A DNA stretch of 64,000 bases from Franzmannia pantelleriensis (GTDB lineage: Bacteria > Pseudomonadota > Gammaproteobacteria > Pseudomonadales > Halomonadaceae). How positions within the stretch are numbered: position 1 is the stretch's first letter; each line of letters opens with the position of its first letter. Shown here in pieces: positions 38,633 through 47,379 of the stretch. The notes beneath the pieces are model-generated. The model was given only the letters and a program-made list of their open reading frames with translations, did not search any database and was not told the origin of the DNA. The stretch is from the NCBI RefSeq assembly GCF_900102875.1, contig NZ_FNGH01000002.1, positions 186,001 to 250,000 of the forward strand, written 5' to 3'. Position numbers and translations under genes: made by a program.

Positions 38633-39427
38633 ATGCAGATTGATCTCAGCGGCCTACACGCCATCATTACCGGTTCCACCGCAGGCATCGGCTTTGCCAT
38701 TGCCCGGGGGCTGGCCAATGCGGGCGCCGATGTGGTGATCACCGGGCGAACCCAGGCGCGGGTCGACGAGGCTATTGCCGCACTCAAGAAAGACACGCCC
38801 AACGCCACGATAGAAGGCGTGGCGGCCGATCTCGGCACAGCTGAAGGCTGCCAGACGCTGATCGAGCAGCAGCCCAGTGCGGATATCCTGATCAATAACG
38901 TGGGTATCTTTGGTCCGCAGGACTTTTTCGAGGTGGATGATGCCACCTGGCAGCATTTCTTCGACGTCAACATCATGAGCGCTGTGCGCCTGTCCCGTCA
39001 CTATGCGCAAGGCATGCGCGAGCGTGACCGGGGCCGCATTCAGTTTCTCGCCAGCGAGTCGGGCATCAACATTCCCAGCGAGATGGTCCATTACGGTATG
39101 ACCAAGTCCGCGCTGCTGTCGGTGTCGCGGGGGCTGGCCAAGGTGCTAAGTGGCAGCCAGGTAACGGTGAATGCCATTCTGCCAGGGCCGACCCGCTCCG
39201 AAGGGGTACTCAATATGCTGCGCGAGATGGCCGAAAACGAAGGGGTTTCACAGCAGGAGATGGAAGCCCGTTTCGTGCGGGAGAACCGACCTACCTCGAT
39301 CATTCAGCGCTTAGCCACACCCGAGGAGGTCGCCAGCATGAGCGTCTATGCCGCTTCATCCCAGGCCAGTGCAACCACCGGGGCGGCGCTGCGCGTGGAA
39401 GGCGGGATCGTCGACACCTTGACGTAA
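38633..39427 (+). CDS. SDR family oxidoreductase
   Basis: A 264-aa short-chain dehydrogenase. The NAD(P) motif is TGSTAGIGFAIA, the NNVG motif is LINNVGIFG, and the catalytic residues are Ser-Tyr-Lys in FLASESGINIPSEMVHYGMTKSA, followed by NAILPGPTRSEG. The ATG has a strong AAAGGAGG site 8 nt upstream. The substrate is not clear; no operon partner lies on either side. Confidence 0.88.
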   Translation: MQIDLSGLHAIITGSTAGIGFAIARGLANAGADVVITGRTQARVDEAIAALKKDTPNATIEGVAADLGTAEGCQTLIEQQPSADILINNVGIFGPQDFFEVDDATWQHFFDVNIMSAVRLSRHYAQGMRERDRGRIQFLASESGINIPSEMVHYGMTKSALLSVSRGLAKVLSGSQVTVNAILPGPTRSEGVLNMLREMAENEGVSQQEMEARFVRENRPTSIIQRLATPEEVASMSVYAASSQASATTGAALRVEGGIVDTLT

Positions 39428-39515
39428 GAGTGCTCTTCGCGACATCTAACCAGTCAGCAGGTAATGATCTACGTGCCTGTCGCTGACACGGTGGAGCAGG
39501 GCGACATGGAAACAG

Positions 39516-39543
39516 CGAGCCCCCGCTTTGAGTCGGGGGCTCG
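39516..39543 (+). terminator. Hairpin after SDR gene
   Basis: CGAGCCCCCG and CGGGGGCTCG (10 bp, 8-nt loop), about 90 nt after the SDR stop, weakly followed by ATT. It lies just beyond the stop of the 35-codon minus-strand ORF and could serve both directions. Confidence 0.5.
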
Positions 39544-39563
39544 ATTGTGAGGCTGTGGGTGGA

Positions 39564-39671
39564 TCATGCCGCCTTGTTCATCGGCAGGTCTTGCTCGGTC
39601 AGTGCCTCGATTTGGCACTCCAGCGCATACCATATCTCCATCAGCGCTAGACTCTCTTCAGAACAGCACAT
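39564..39671 (-). CDS. Small hypothetical protein, 35 aa
   Basis: The ATG at 39671 is preceded by AAGGAGG at 7 nt spacing, the strongest ribosome binding site in the neighbourhood, which is the main support. The peptide begins MCCSEESLALMEIWYALECQ and ends EQDLPMNKAA; it is acidic, with three cysteines (two at the N-terminus) and a likely helix in the middle. A longer in-frame version to 39788 lacks a good site and is not supported. No known family was recognised. Confidence 0.5.
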   Translation of the reverse strand: MCCSEESLALMEIWYALECQIEALTEQDLPMNKAA

Positions 39672-39823
39672 GCGTTTGCCTCCTTGGATAGGGTCGTGGA
39701 TGACGGGGTTGCAAACAGCCCCCTCAGTATGGACCCCTATACCAAGGTCGATATGATCTTTCTTTGACCGTTTCTTGATATGCATCACGCCATATCGTCA
39801 TAAGCCACCGACAGGGAGTGCCC

Positions 39824-40864
39824 ATGTCGCACGATGTCAACGTCGCCGTAGTCGGCTTCGGCTTCGCCAGCCAGACCTTCCACATACCGCTGATCCAGGC
39901 CACTCCAGGTCTGCAACTGGTGGCGGTCTCGTCGAGCAATGCCGATAACGTCACAGCGGCGCTGCCCGAGGTGGCGGTGGCTGCCACGCCCCAGGCGCTG
40001 TTCGCTCGCGAGGACGTCGATCTGGTGGTGATTCCCACTCCCAACGAGACCCACTTCCCGCTGGCCAAGGCCGCCCTTGCGGCGGGCAAGCATGTGGTGC
40101 TCGATAAGCCGTTCACGGTAACCCTGGCCGAGGCCAAGACCCTCAAGAGCTTGGCCGACGACGCCGGGCGGCGTCTGTCGGTCTTCCACAATCGGCGCTG
40201 GGACAGCGATTTCCTGACCCTCAAGGCGCTGCTGGCCAGCGGTGAGCTGGGGCGGGTGGTGAGTCTCGAGTCGCGCTTCGACCGTTTTCGTCCCGAGGTG
40301 CGTGATCGCTGGCGTGAAAAGCCACGCCCCGGCGGCGGCATCTGGTACGACCTGGGCCCGCACCTGCTCGATCAAGCCTGCGAGCTGTTCGGCAAGCCCC
40401 GCGCCATCCAACTCAACCTGGCGCGCCAGCGCGACGACGCCAGCGTCGAGGATGACTTCCTGTGCCTGCTCGACTACCCGGGCTGCCGCGTCAGTCTGGC
40501 TGCCAGCACCCTGGTGGCAGCGGAAACCCCGCGCTTTCGCGTTCACGGCACCCGCGGCAGCTACGTCAAGTACGGCCTCGACCCGCAGGAAGCGCGCCTC
40601 AAGGCCGGCGAGACGCCGGTGCGGGACTGGGGCATGGACGCCCGCGACGGCCAACTGAGCCTGGCTGAGGGCAGTCAGGGGGCGGTCAGCCAGACGACCT
40701 ATACCACCCTGCCCGGCGACTACCTGGCCTATTATCGTGAGGTGGTCGCGGCCTTGACCGGCAGCGGGGACATGCCGGTTAGCGTCGAGGACGCGATCCG
40801 CTCGATGCGGCTGCTCGAGGCGGGACTCGATAGCCATCGCCAGGGGCGCTGGGTCAGCCTCTAA
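39824..40864 (+). CDS. Gfo/Idh/MocA family oxidoreductase (YdgJ-like)
   Basis: A 346-aa NAD(P)-dependent sugar-type oxidoreductase. The N-terminal Rossmann domain has VAVVGFGFASQTFHIPLIQ, then VVIPTPNETHFPLAKAALAAGKHVVLDKPF with the conserved EKP-like DKP lysine. The C-terminal domain has GGGIWYDLGPHLLDQACELFG. AGGGAG precedes the ATG at 39824, which is preferred to the GTG at 39818. The substrate is unknown; YdgJ/YhhX-type proteins are the nearest named group. Confidence 0.88.
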   Translation: MSHDVNVAVVGFGFASQTFHIPLIQATPGLQLVAVSSSNADNVTAALPEVAVAATPQALFAREDVDLVVIPTPNETHFPLAKAALAAGKHVVLDKPFTVTLAEAKTLKSLADDAGRRLSVFHNRRWDSDFLTLKALLASGELGRVVSLESRFDRFRPEVRDRWREKPRPGGGIWYDLGPHLLDQACELFGKPRAIQLNLARQRDDASVEDDFLCLLDYPGCRVSLAASTLVAAETPRFRVHGTRGSYVKYGLDPQEARLKAGETPVRDWGMDARDGQLSLAEGSQGAVSQTTYTTLPGDYLAYYREVVAALTGSGDMPVSVEDAIRSMRLLEAGLDSHRQGRWVSL

Positions 40865-40870
40865 GCAATA

Positions 40871-40988
40871 CTGACGAGGGACGCCGGGGGCAGGGCGAAG
40901 AGGAGGTTCAACGCCAGGGATGGCGTTGGTAGCGCCCAGGGATGGGTTCACAGCGCCTCCTCGTAGGCCTGCCGACGGATCAGTCCCG
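40871..40988 (-). repeat. Structured dispersed repeat, copy B
   Basis: The minus strand here matches copy A (27921-28038) over the same 118-nt length with few differences. Pairings on the minus strand are GGCAGGCC (40973-40966) with GCCCTGCC (40896-40889), GAGGAGG (40962-40956) with CCTCCTC (40906-40900), and CAACGCCA/TGGCGTTG (40928-40909) with a TCCC loop. It lies between convergent genes, downstream of nudE in the sense direction. Confidence 0.85.
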
Positions 40989-41011
40989 AGTGAGTAAGTT
41001 GACGCCTTGAG

Positions 41012-41590
41012 CTACCACAGATCGAGTCCTTCGCGTCGCTCGCGCATCAAGTCGCGGGCGATATACAGCGCGGCGATGGCGCGCGCTTCATGGAAGTCGT
41101 CGCGGGCCAGCAGCGCGGGGAGCTCGTCGATGGCGTGGGTCTCGACGATCAGCGGCTCCGGCTCGTCGCCTGGCAGCCGCTTGGGGTAGAGGTTGCTGGC
41201 CAGCATCACCTGCATGCGATGGCGCATGTAGTTGGGGGCCAGCGACAGCTCGGCCAGTGGCTCGATAAGCTGGGCGCCGAAACCGCACTCCTCCATCAGC
41301 TCGCGGTTGGCGGCGGTCACGATGTCTTCGCCCGGATCCACCAGCCCCTTGGGCAGGGTCAGCACATAGTCATCGAAGCCCGCGGCGTACTCACGGATCA
41401 GCAGCACGTGGTCGGGGTCGGGCATGGCGACAATCATTACCGCACCATGGTCGCTGCCCATCAGGCGCTCGAAGGTGCGCTCTTCGCCGTTGGAAAACCT
41501 GAGTTCCATCTGCTCGACGGTGAATAGCCGGCTACGAGCGACTTCCTGGCGCGACAGGACCTGGGGCTTTTGCGGGTAGGGTGCTGACAT
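41012..41590 (-). CDS. nudE: ADP compounds hydrolase NudE
   Basis: A 192-aa Nudix hydrolase. The Nudix box is GLVDPGEDIVTAANRELMEECG-like (G, E, REL, EE all present). NudE removes ADP-ribose, NADH and similar compounds. The start at 41590 (MSAPYPQKPQVL) has GGAG 6 nt upstream. It is divergent from yrfG, as in E. coli, with 92 nt between. Confidence 0.93.
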   Translation of the reverse strand: MSAPYPQKPQVLSRQEVARSRLFTVEQMELRFSNGEERTFERLMGSDHGAVMIVAMPDPDHVLLIREYAAGFDDYVLTLPKGLVDPGEDIVTAANRELMEECGFGAQLIEPLAELSLAPNYMRHRMQVMLASNLYPKRLPGDEPEPLIVETHAIDELPALLARDDFHEARAIAALYIARDLMRERREGLDLW

Positions 41591-41682
41591 GCTGTCTCCT
41601 GTAAGACCGCGTGGAGGCCGTGTCTCGGCCGGTGGGTTCGCGTACAATACCACTCTCGATTCATCACTGCGGAGCCCTGAGC

Positions 41683-42348
41683 ATGATCGACTGGCGGGCC
41701 ATCGATACCGTACTGCTGGACATGGACGGTACGCTGCTGGATTTACACTTCGACAGCCATTTCTGGCTCGAGCACCTGCCGCGCCGCTATGCCGAACTGC
41801 ATCGTCTCGATGCGGCTGCCCAGGACGCGCTCAAGGCACGCATCATCGGTGAGCAGGGCACCCTCAACTGGTACAGCCTGCGCTACTGGAGCGACGAGCT
41901 GAACGTCGATATCGTCGCACTCAAGCGTGAAATACAGCACTTGATCGGCCTGCGCAGCGACGCCCTCGACTTCCTCAAGTGGCTCAAGCGTGCCCATCCG
42001 CGGGTAGTGCTGGCGACCAACGCCGACCGGGCGAGTCTAGGGCTCAAGCTTCCGTTGACCGGCCTGGAAGACTATCTCGATGCAATCGTCTCCTCGGCGG
42101 ACCTGGGGGTGGCCAAGGAGGCCCAGGAGTTCTGGTTCGAGCTGCAGGAGGTCGAGCCCTTCGACCCGGCACGCACCCTGTTCATCGATGACAATCCCCA
42201 TGTGCTGGAGAGCGCCCGCGAGTATGGCATCCGCCATCTGCTGGGCATCAAGCAGCCCGATAGCAGCCGGCCTGAGAAGACGCTCGAGGAGTTCATTGCC
42301 CTCGACCGTTTCGCCGCGATACTCCCCGATGAGCGGCCACCTCATTGA
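41683..42348 (+). CDS. yrfG: GMP/IMP nucleotidase YrfG
   Basis: A 221-aa HAD phosphatase. The nucleophile motif is Asp13-Met-Asp15-Gly-Thr, motif II lies in VVLATNADRAS and motif IV in LFIDDNPHVLESAR. The N-terminus MIDWRAIDTVLLDMDGTLLDLHFDSHFWLEHLP matches YrfG. First gene of the yrfG-hslR-hslO run, with nudE divergent, which is the E. coli arrangement. Confidence 0.94.
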   Translation: MIDWRAIDTVLLDMDGTLLDLHFDSHFWLEHLPRRYAELHRLDAAAQDALKARIIGEQGTLNWYSLRYWSDELNVDIVALKREIQHLIGLRSDALDFLKWLKRAHPRVVLATNADRASLGLKLPLTGLEDYLDAIVSSADLGVAKEAQEFWFELQEVEPFDPARTLFIDDNPHVLESAREYGIRHLLGIKQPDSSRPEKTLEEFIALDRFAAILPDERPPH

Positions 42349-42363
42349 GTGATGGAGAGCGCC

Positions 42364-42753
42364 ATGGATAACGTTCGACTCGACAAGTGGCTGTGGGCCG
42401 CGCGCTTCTTCAAGACCCGCCAGCTGGCCAAGAAGGCCATCGAGGGCGGCAAGGTGCACTACAACGGCGCCCGTGCCAAGACCAGCAAGACCGTGGAAAC
42501 CGGTGCGCTGGTGCGCGTGCCCCAGGGCTGGGACATTCTCGAGGTCGAGGTGGTCGCACTCTCCGGCCAGCGCCGCGGCGCGCCCGAGGCCCGCGAACTC
42601 TACCGCGAAACCGCCGACAGCGTGGCGCGCCGCGCCCGCGAAGCCGAGGCACGGCGGCTCACCAATCAAGCCATGCAGCACCCCCTCAAGCGTCCCGACA
42701 AGAAGCAGCGCCGCGAGATCACCCGCTTTCAGCGCCGCCAGGGCGACGACTGA
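42364..42753 (+). CDS. hslR: Ribosome-associated heat shock protein Hsp15
   Basis: A 129-aa RNA-binding protein with an S4 domain (about 5-60: VRLDKWLWAARFFKTRQLAKKAIEGGKVHYNG) and a basic C-terminal helix (VARRAREAEARRL, KRPDKKQRREITRFQRR). Hsp15 rescues stalled 50S subunits with peptidyl-tRNA after heat shock. GGAGAG precedes the ATG at 42364. It is 15 nt after yrfG. Confidence 0.95.
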   Translation: MDNVRLDKWLWAARFFKTRQLAKKAIEGGKVHYNGARAKTSKTVETGALVRVPQGWDILEVEVVALSGQRRGAPEARELYRETADSVARRAREAEARRLTNQAMQHPLKRPDKKQRREITRFQRRQGDD

Positions 42754-42780
42754 CCGTTATACTGTTTACCCGAGAGTCCC

Positions 42781-43656
42781 ATGACCGACCAGATTCAGCG
42801 TTTTCTCTTCGATGGTACCAATGTGCGCGGCGAGATCGTGCAGCTCGAACGCGCCTATCAGGAAGTGCTCGAGCGTCATGCCTACCCGCTGGCGGTGAGC
42901 CGTCAGCTCGGCGAGCTGCTGGCCGCGGTGGCGCTGCTCACCGAAACCGTCAAGCTCGATGGCACCCTGAGCATCGAGGTACGCGGCGACGGGCCCCTCG
43001 AACTGCTGATGGCCGAGTCCAACCCTGGCGGTGAAATGCGCGCCATCGCCCGGGTCGCGGAAGGGCAGCCAGTGCCCGCCGACGGTGCTGGCTTCCGCGA
43101 GCTGCTAGGGGCTGGACGTATCGTCATCACCCTTGATCCCAGCGAGGGCAAGCGCTACCAGGGTATCGTCGAGCTTTCCGCCGATACGCTGGGCGGTTGT
43201 CTCGAGGCTTACTTCAGTCAGTCGGAGCAGCTGCCGACCCGGCTGTGGCTGGCTGCCGACGGGGCACGGGCCGCCGGCCTGCTGCTCCAGCAGCTGCCCG
43301 ATGACGCGCAGAGCCAGGACCCGGATGCCTGGGAGCGCAGCGTGCACCTCGCGGCGACCCTGCAGCACGATGAGCTGCTGGAATTGGATGCCGAGACACT
43401 GCTGTTTCGTCTCTACCACGAGGAGCAAGCGCGGGTGTTTCCGCCCAAGCCGCTGCATTTTGGCTGCAACTGCTCGCGGGAGCGCATCGCTCAGGCGCTC
43501 TACAGCCTCGGTGCCGAGGAGCTGCGCCAGATCCTCGAGGAGCAGCAGGCGATCGACACCCAGTGCCACTTCTGCAATACCCGCTACCACTTCGGGGCTG
43601 CCGAGATCGACGCGCTGATCGAGGCGCCCGATGCCCCACCCCCGACGCTGCACTGA
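42781..43656 (+). CDS. hslO: 33 kDa redox-regulated chaperone Hsp33
   Basis: A 291-aa holdase chaperone. The C-terminal zinc switch is Cys229-Asn-Cys231 and Cys262-His-Phe-Cys265. Oxidation of these cysteines activates the protein. The N-domain begins [34 protein letters not shown]. Twenty-seven nt after hslR, completing the usual set. Confidence 0.97.
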   Translation: MTDQIQRFLFDGTNVRGEIVQLERAYQEVLERHAYPLAVSRQLGELLAAVALLTETVKLDGTLSIEVRGDGPLELLMAESNPGGEMRAIARVAEGQPVPADGAGFRELLGAGRIVITLDPSEGKRYQGIVELSADTLGGCLEAYFSQSEQLPTRLWLAADGARAAGLLLQQLPDDAQSQDPDAWERSVHLAATLQHDELLELDAETLLFRLYHEEQARVFPPKPLHFGCNCSRERIAQALYSLGAEELRQILEEQQAIDTQCHFCNTRYHFGAAEIDALIEAPDAPPPTLH

Positions 43657-43701
43657 GCGTTGCTTTCCAGCCTTTCGTTCCTGGCCTAACTCGCGGGATG
43701 T

Positions 43702-43716
43702 AGTAGTAAAACTACA
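43702..43716 (+). promoter_or_regulatory. HexR-like operator upstream of pckA
   Basis: AGTAGTAAAACTACA contains the perfect dyad GTAGT-AAA-ACTAC and agrees with the HexR pattern TGTART-www-AYTACA at all but the first base. HexR is an RpiR-family regulator of central carbon genes, and pckA belongs to its regulon in some gammaproteobacteria. It sits 24 nt before the -35. A direct repeat CTACAAGAAATG follows (43712-43723 and 43743-43754), three helical turns apart. Confidence 0.45.
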
Positions 43717-43739
43717 AGAAATGCCGCGAAATGCGCCGT

Positions 43740-43767
43740 TTGCTACAAGAAATGTTTTTGCCATAAT
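43740..43767 (+). promoter_or_regulatory. pckA promoter
   Basis: TTGCTA (43740-43745), 16 bp, CATAAT (43762-43767), about 140 nt before pckA. A good sigma-70 pair; the leader of about 130 nt up to the ATG contains no recognised element. Confidence 0.55.
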
Positions 43768-43906
43768 GGCCGCCCCTTTGACGCGATCGCCCGCCGCCCC
43801 ACCAGAAACGAGCCCACTCGTTCACCGGCGGGCCATCAGGCACTCAGTGCGTCAGCAGACGCCCGGCTAACGAGAGAGAATCGGCCGCAAGGCCCAGGAC
43901 ACCAAC

Positions 43907-45493
43907 ATGACCACGACCCAAGCCGCATCCGCCGCTGCGCCTCAGGCGCCCGCCGCCCCCAAGCGTTACACCAATCTCAGCCACGCTGAGCTGATCGAGC
44001 GAGCGGTCACGCGCGGAGAAGGGCGGCTTGCCGCCAACGGCGCCCTGGTAGTGAATACCGGCAAGCGCACCGGGCGTTCCACCGCCGATCGTTTTATCGT
44101 CGACGAGCCATCTACCCGTGGCCAGATCGAGTGGGGCAGCGTCAATCGGCCGTTCAACGCCGACGCCTTCGAGGCGCTTTGGCAGCGCGTCGACGCTCAC
44201 CTCGCCGAGCGTGATCACTACGTTTCCGAGCTGCACGTCGGCGCCGATCCTCAGCACTACCTGCCGATTCGGACCGTCACCGAGACCGCCTGGCACAACC
44301 TGTTCGGGCGCACCATGTTCGTGCGCCCGGAGGCCTACAATCCTGCCCGCAAGAGCGAGTGGACCATTCTCAATGCGGCCGAATTCGTCTGCGATCCGGC
44401 GCGTGACGGCACTCACTCCGAGTCCACGGTGATCATCGACTTCGCCGGCCGGCGTGTGCTGATCGCCGGTATGCGTTACGCCGGCGAGATGAAGAAGGCC
44501 ATGTTCTCGGTGCAGAATTTTCTGCTGCCGGACTCCGACGTACTGCCCATGCACTGTTCGGCCAACGTCGGCGAAGACGGCGAGACGACGCTATTCTTCG
44601 GCCTCTCCGGCACCGGCAAGACCACCCTGTCCGCCGACCCAGGCCGCTACCTGATCGGTGATGACGAGCACGGCTGGGGTGAAGGCACGGTGTTCAACAT
44701 GGAGGGCGGCTGCTACGCCAAGTGCATCGACCTCTCGGAGAAGAACGAGCCGGTGATCTGGCAGGCCATCAGGTTCGGCGCGGTGCTCGAGAACGTGGTC
44801 CTCGATGATCGTCGCGATCCCAACTACGCCGATGACAGCCTGACCCAGAACTCTCGTGCCGCCTATCCGCTCGAGCACGTCGCCAAGCGCGTCGCCGAGA
44901 ACCGTGCCGGTGAACCCAGTGCGATCATCTTCCTGACCTGCGACATGTCGGGCGTGCTGCCACCGGTCTCGGTACTCTCCAAGGAAGCCGCCGCCTACCA
45001 CTTCCTGTCCGGCTACACGGCCAAGGTGGGCTCCACCGAGATGGGCTCGTCGGCGGGGCTCGAAGCGACGTTCTCGACCTGCTTCGGTGCACCCTTCTTC
45101 CCGCGGCCGGCCCGCGAATACGCTGACCTGCTGATCAAGCGCGTCGAGGCCTACGACTCCCAGGTCTACCTGGTCAACACCGGCTGGACCGGCGGCGCCT
45201 ATGGTCAGGGCGGCACGCGCTTCTCGATTCCCACCACCCGCGCCATCATCAGCGCGATTCAGTCCGGCGTGCTGCGCGAGGCTGAGACGCGCATCGTCGA
45301 CGGCCTCAATCTCGCCGTGCCGGTGGCGGTGCCCGGTGTCGACTCCAGCCTGCTCGACCCGCGTCAGGCCTGGTCCGACCAGGTCGCCTACCAGCGCCAG
45401 ATGCAGGACCTGGTGGCCAAGTTCGTCGACAACTTCAAGAAGTTCGCCGGCGTCGATGCGGCGATCATCGCTGCAGGGCCGCATCTGGATTGA
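43907..45493 (+). CDS. pckA: Phosphoenolpyruvate carboxykinase (ATP)
   Basis: A 528-aa enzyme making PEP from oxaloacetate for gluconeogenesis. The P-loop is [10 protein letters not shown] (about residue 231), preceded by [17 protein letters not shown] and followed by [33 protein letters not shown] is replaced by PAREYADLL, within normal range. The N-terminus has an alanine/proline-rich extension ([20 protein letters not shown]). Confidence 0.97.
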   Translation: MTTTQAASAAAPQAPAAPKRYTNLSHAELIERAVTRGEGRLAANGALVVNTGKRTGRSTADRFIVDEPSTRGQIEWGSVNRPFNADAFEALWQRVDAHLAERDHYVSELHVGADPQHYLPIRTVTETAWHNLFGRTMFVRPEAYNPARKSEWTILNAAEFVCDPARDGTHSESTVIIDFAGRRVLIAGMRYAGEMKKAMFSVQNFLLPDSDVLPMHCSANVGEDGETTLFFGLSGTGKTTLSADPGRYLIGDDEHGWGEGTVFNMEGGCYAKCIDLSEKNEPVIWQAIRFGAVLENVVLDDRRDPNYADDSLTQNSRAAYPLEHVAKRVAENRAGEPSAIIFLTCDMSGVLPPVSVLSKEAAAYHFLSGYTAKVGSTEMGSSAGLEATFSTCFGAPFFPRPAREYADLLIKRVEAYDSQVYLVNTGWTGGAYGQGGTRFSIPTTRAIISAIQSGVLREAETRIVDGLNLAVPVAVPGVDSSLLDPRQAWSDQVAYQRQMQDLVAKFVDNFKKFAGVDAAIIAAGPHLD

Positions 45494-45533
45494 CGTCAGG
45501 GCGTGCTGAACCCCGCGTTACGCTGAGGGTCTG

Positions 45534-45567
45534 AACGAGGGGAGGCGGTGATACGCTTCCCCTCGTT
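45534..45567 (+). terminator. Hairpin after pckA
   Basis: AACGAGGGGA and TCCCCTCGTT (10 bp, 14-nt loop) between pckA and msrB. No T-run follows. It could act as a weak terminator or protect the pckA mRNA end. Confidence 0.45.
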
Positions 45568-45618
45568 GCGTATGGCACGCGCCGGGTGAGTATCCGCAGG
45601 CCAATACGGGAGTGACCA

Positions 45619-46116
45619 ATGAAACGACGTCAGTTTATGGGGCTGCTGGGCGTGGGCGGCTTGGCCGGGCTGCTGCCCGGTGTGGCGCTGGGCAGACCCA
45701 AACTCGATCTCGAGCCGGCCCCGGGGTTGGAAACGCTGGAGCTGAGTGACGACGAGTGGCGCGAGCGATTGACGCCTGAGCAGTACGAGATCCTGCGCGA
45801 TCACGGCACCGAGCGTGCTTTCTCGAGCCCGCTGGACAAGGAGTGGGGCGACGGTGAGTATCGCTGCGCGGGTTGCGATCTGCTGCTGTTCACCAGCGAT
45901 ATGAAGTACGACTCGAAAACCGGCTGGCCGAGCTTCTTCGAGCACGTCGAGGGGCATCTGCTGACCCAGGTAGACTACTTCCTGTTCTTTCCGCGCACCG
46001 AGTACCACTGTGCGCGCTGCAAGGGCCACCAGGGTCATGTGTTCGATGACGGCCCCGACCCCACCGGCCTGCGCTGGTGCAACAACGGCCTGGCATTGCG
46101 CTTTGTACCCGCGTAA
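45619..46116 (+). CDS. msrB: Exported methionine-(R)-sulfoxide reductase MsrB
   Basis: A 165-aa MsrB domain behind a twin-arginine-type signal (MKRRQFMGLLGVGGLAGLLPGVALG). The zinc cysteines are in YRCAGCD and YHCARCKGH. The catalytic Cys154 lies in GLRWCNNGLALRF. It reduces Met-R-sulfoxide in proteins; the leader suggests a folded periplasmic or membrane-anchored form. Confidence 0.88.
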   Translation: MKRRQFMGLLGVGGLAGLLPGVALGRPKLDLEPAPGLETLELSDDEWRERLTPEQYEILRDHGTERAFSSPLDKEWGDGEYRCAGCDLLLFTSDMKYDSKTGWPSFFEHVEGHLLTQVDYFLFFPRTEYHCARCKGHQGHVFDDGPDPTGLRWCNNGLALRFVPA

Positions 46117-46125
46117 CCCAAGCCG

Positions 46126-47355
46126 CTAGGGCCAGCGTCGGGCATTGTCTAGCTCGGCGCGCTCGAAGGCTGGTCGCAGACGTACCACTACGACCAGCAC
46201 CGCCAGCAGTGCAGCGCCGGCCAGCAGGAAGGTGAGAGTAAAGCCGACCAGCTCGGCGATGACCCCGAGCACCAGCGGTGCCAGTACCTGGGCGCCGCGG
46301 TTGCCCATCAGCCGCATCCCCAGCGCGCTGGAGCGCTGCTCCGGGTGAACGTGCTCGGCGAGGATCACCATCGACAGTGGCTGCGAGATCCCCGACCCCA
46401 GCCCGACCAGGATGGCGAGGAAGGCTAGCGCCGCTACACTACCTGTCATACCGGTCCACATCAGCCCCATTGCCACCGCCGCCAGCGAGGCGATCATCGT
46501 CTTGCCGCGCCCACCAAGGGCCTGGATCACCTGGGGCATGACGGGGCGTATCACCATCGCCGCCAGCGCCCGCAGGCTGACCAGCACGCCGATCAGCGTC
46601 GCCGAGAAGGTCAGTTCCTCGAGATAGACTGGCAGGAAAGCGGCATGTGCGCCCAGTGCGAACAGCACCGCGACGGTCACCGCAATCGACATCTGCACGC
46701 CGATATTGTCGCGCAGCAGCGAGGCCTGGGCGCGGTAGCCGAGCAGCGAGCGCGGCGTGGCATGGCCACGACGGGCATTACCGACGAAGAAGCATGAGCT
46801 CACCAGGCTGATGGCCGGGATGGCGCCGATGGCGGCGAACACCCAGTCCATCGACAGGCTGTCGATCATGTAACCAGCGAGTAGTGGGCCGATCAACTGG
46901 CCGCCCGACAGACACATGGTGTACCAACCAAAATAGCGCTCCAGGGCGCGGCCGCGGCCCAGCCCGGCAACCACTGACTGGGCGGCGATCACCATCACCA
47001 CGTGGGCCAGGCCGATGGTGATCTGGGTCGCCACCAGCCCGCCAAAGGTCGGGGCGGCAAGACTCATCCAGGGGCCGAGCATCATGCCGATGGCGCCAAT
47101 GAAGAACACCTTCTGCGGCCCGACTCGGGTCACGATACCGCCCAGCGGTATCGCGAACACCAGCGGCAGTAGATAGGGCGCCGACAGGATCACCCCCACC
47201 AGCGAAGGGCTGGCGCCCAGCTCCAGCGCCCGCAGCGGCACTGCCAACAGCAGCATGGTCTGCGACACGAATACGCTGGTCAGGCCGATGCAGACCATCA
47301 CCAGGTTACGGATCGCGCCGCTGTCAGGTCCTGTTGGGATCGAGCTGTCGTTCAT
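46126..47355 (-). CDS. MFS transporter
   Basis: A 409-aa 12-helix transporter with GIVTRVGPQKVFFIGA (motif A-type loop) and GLGSGISQPLSMVILAEHVHP. It follows the ThDP enzyme by 24 nt and the SDR before that, so the three likely form an operon. Substrate unknown; a role in uptake or export of the pathway compound is inferred from context. Confidence 0.85.
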   Translation of the reverse strand: MNDSSIPTGPDSGAIRNLVMVCIGLTSVFVSQTMLLLAVPLRALELGASPSLVGVILSAPYLLPLVFAIPLGGIVTRVGPQKVFFIGAIGMMLGPWMSLAAPTFGGLVATQITIGLAHVVMVIAAQSVVAGLGRGRALERYFGWYTMCLSGGQLIGPLLAGYMIDSLSMDWVFAAIGAIPAISLVSSCFFVGNARRGHATPRSLLGYRAQASLLRDNIGVQMSIAVTVAVLFALGAHAAFLPVYLEELTFSATLIGVLVSLRALAAMVIRPVMPQVIQALGGRGKTMIASLAAVAMGLMWTGMTGSVAALAFLAILVGLGSGISQPLSMVILAEHVHPEQRSSALGMRLMGNRGAQVLAPLVLGVIAELVGFTLTFLLAGAALLAVLVVVVRLRPAFERAELDNARRWP

Positions 47356-47379
47356 GTGTCTCCTTGTGAATGCGGCAGA

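Noticed and set aside
39730-39770. MerR-type operator (GACC...GGTC around TATACC)
   Set aside because: Only four outer bases on each side pair and no -35/-10 with 19-bp spacing fits.
39672-39788. N-terminal extension of the 35-codon ORF
   Set aside because: The upstream ATG has no ribosome binding site, whereas the internal ATG has AAGGAGG.
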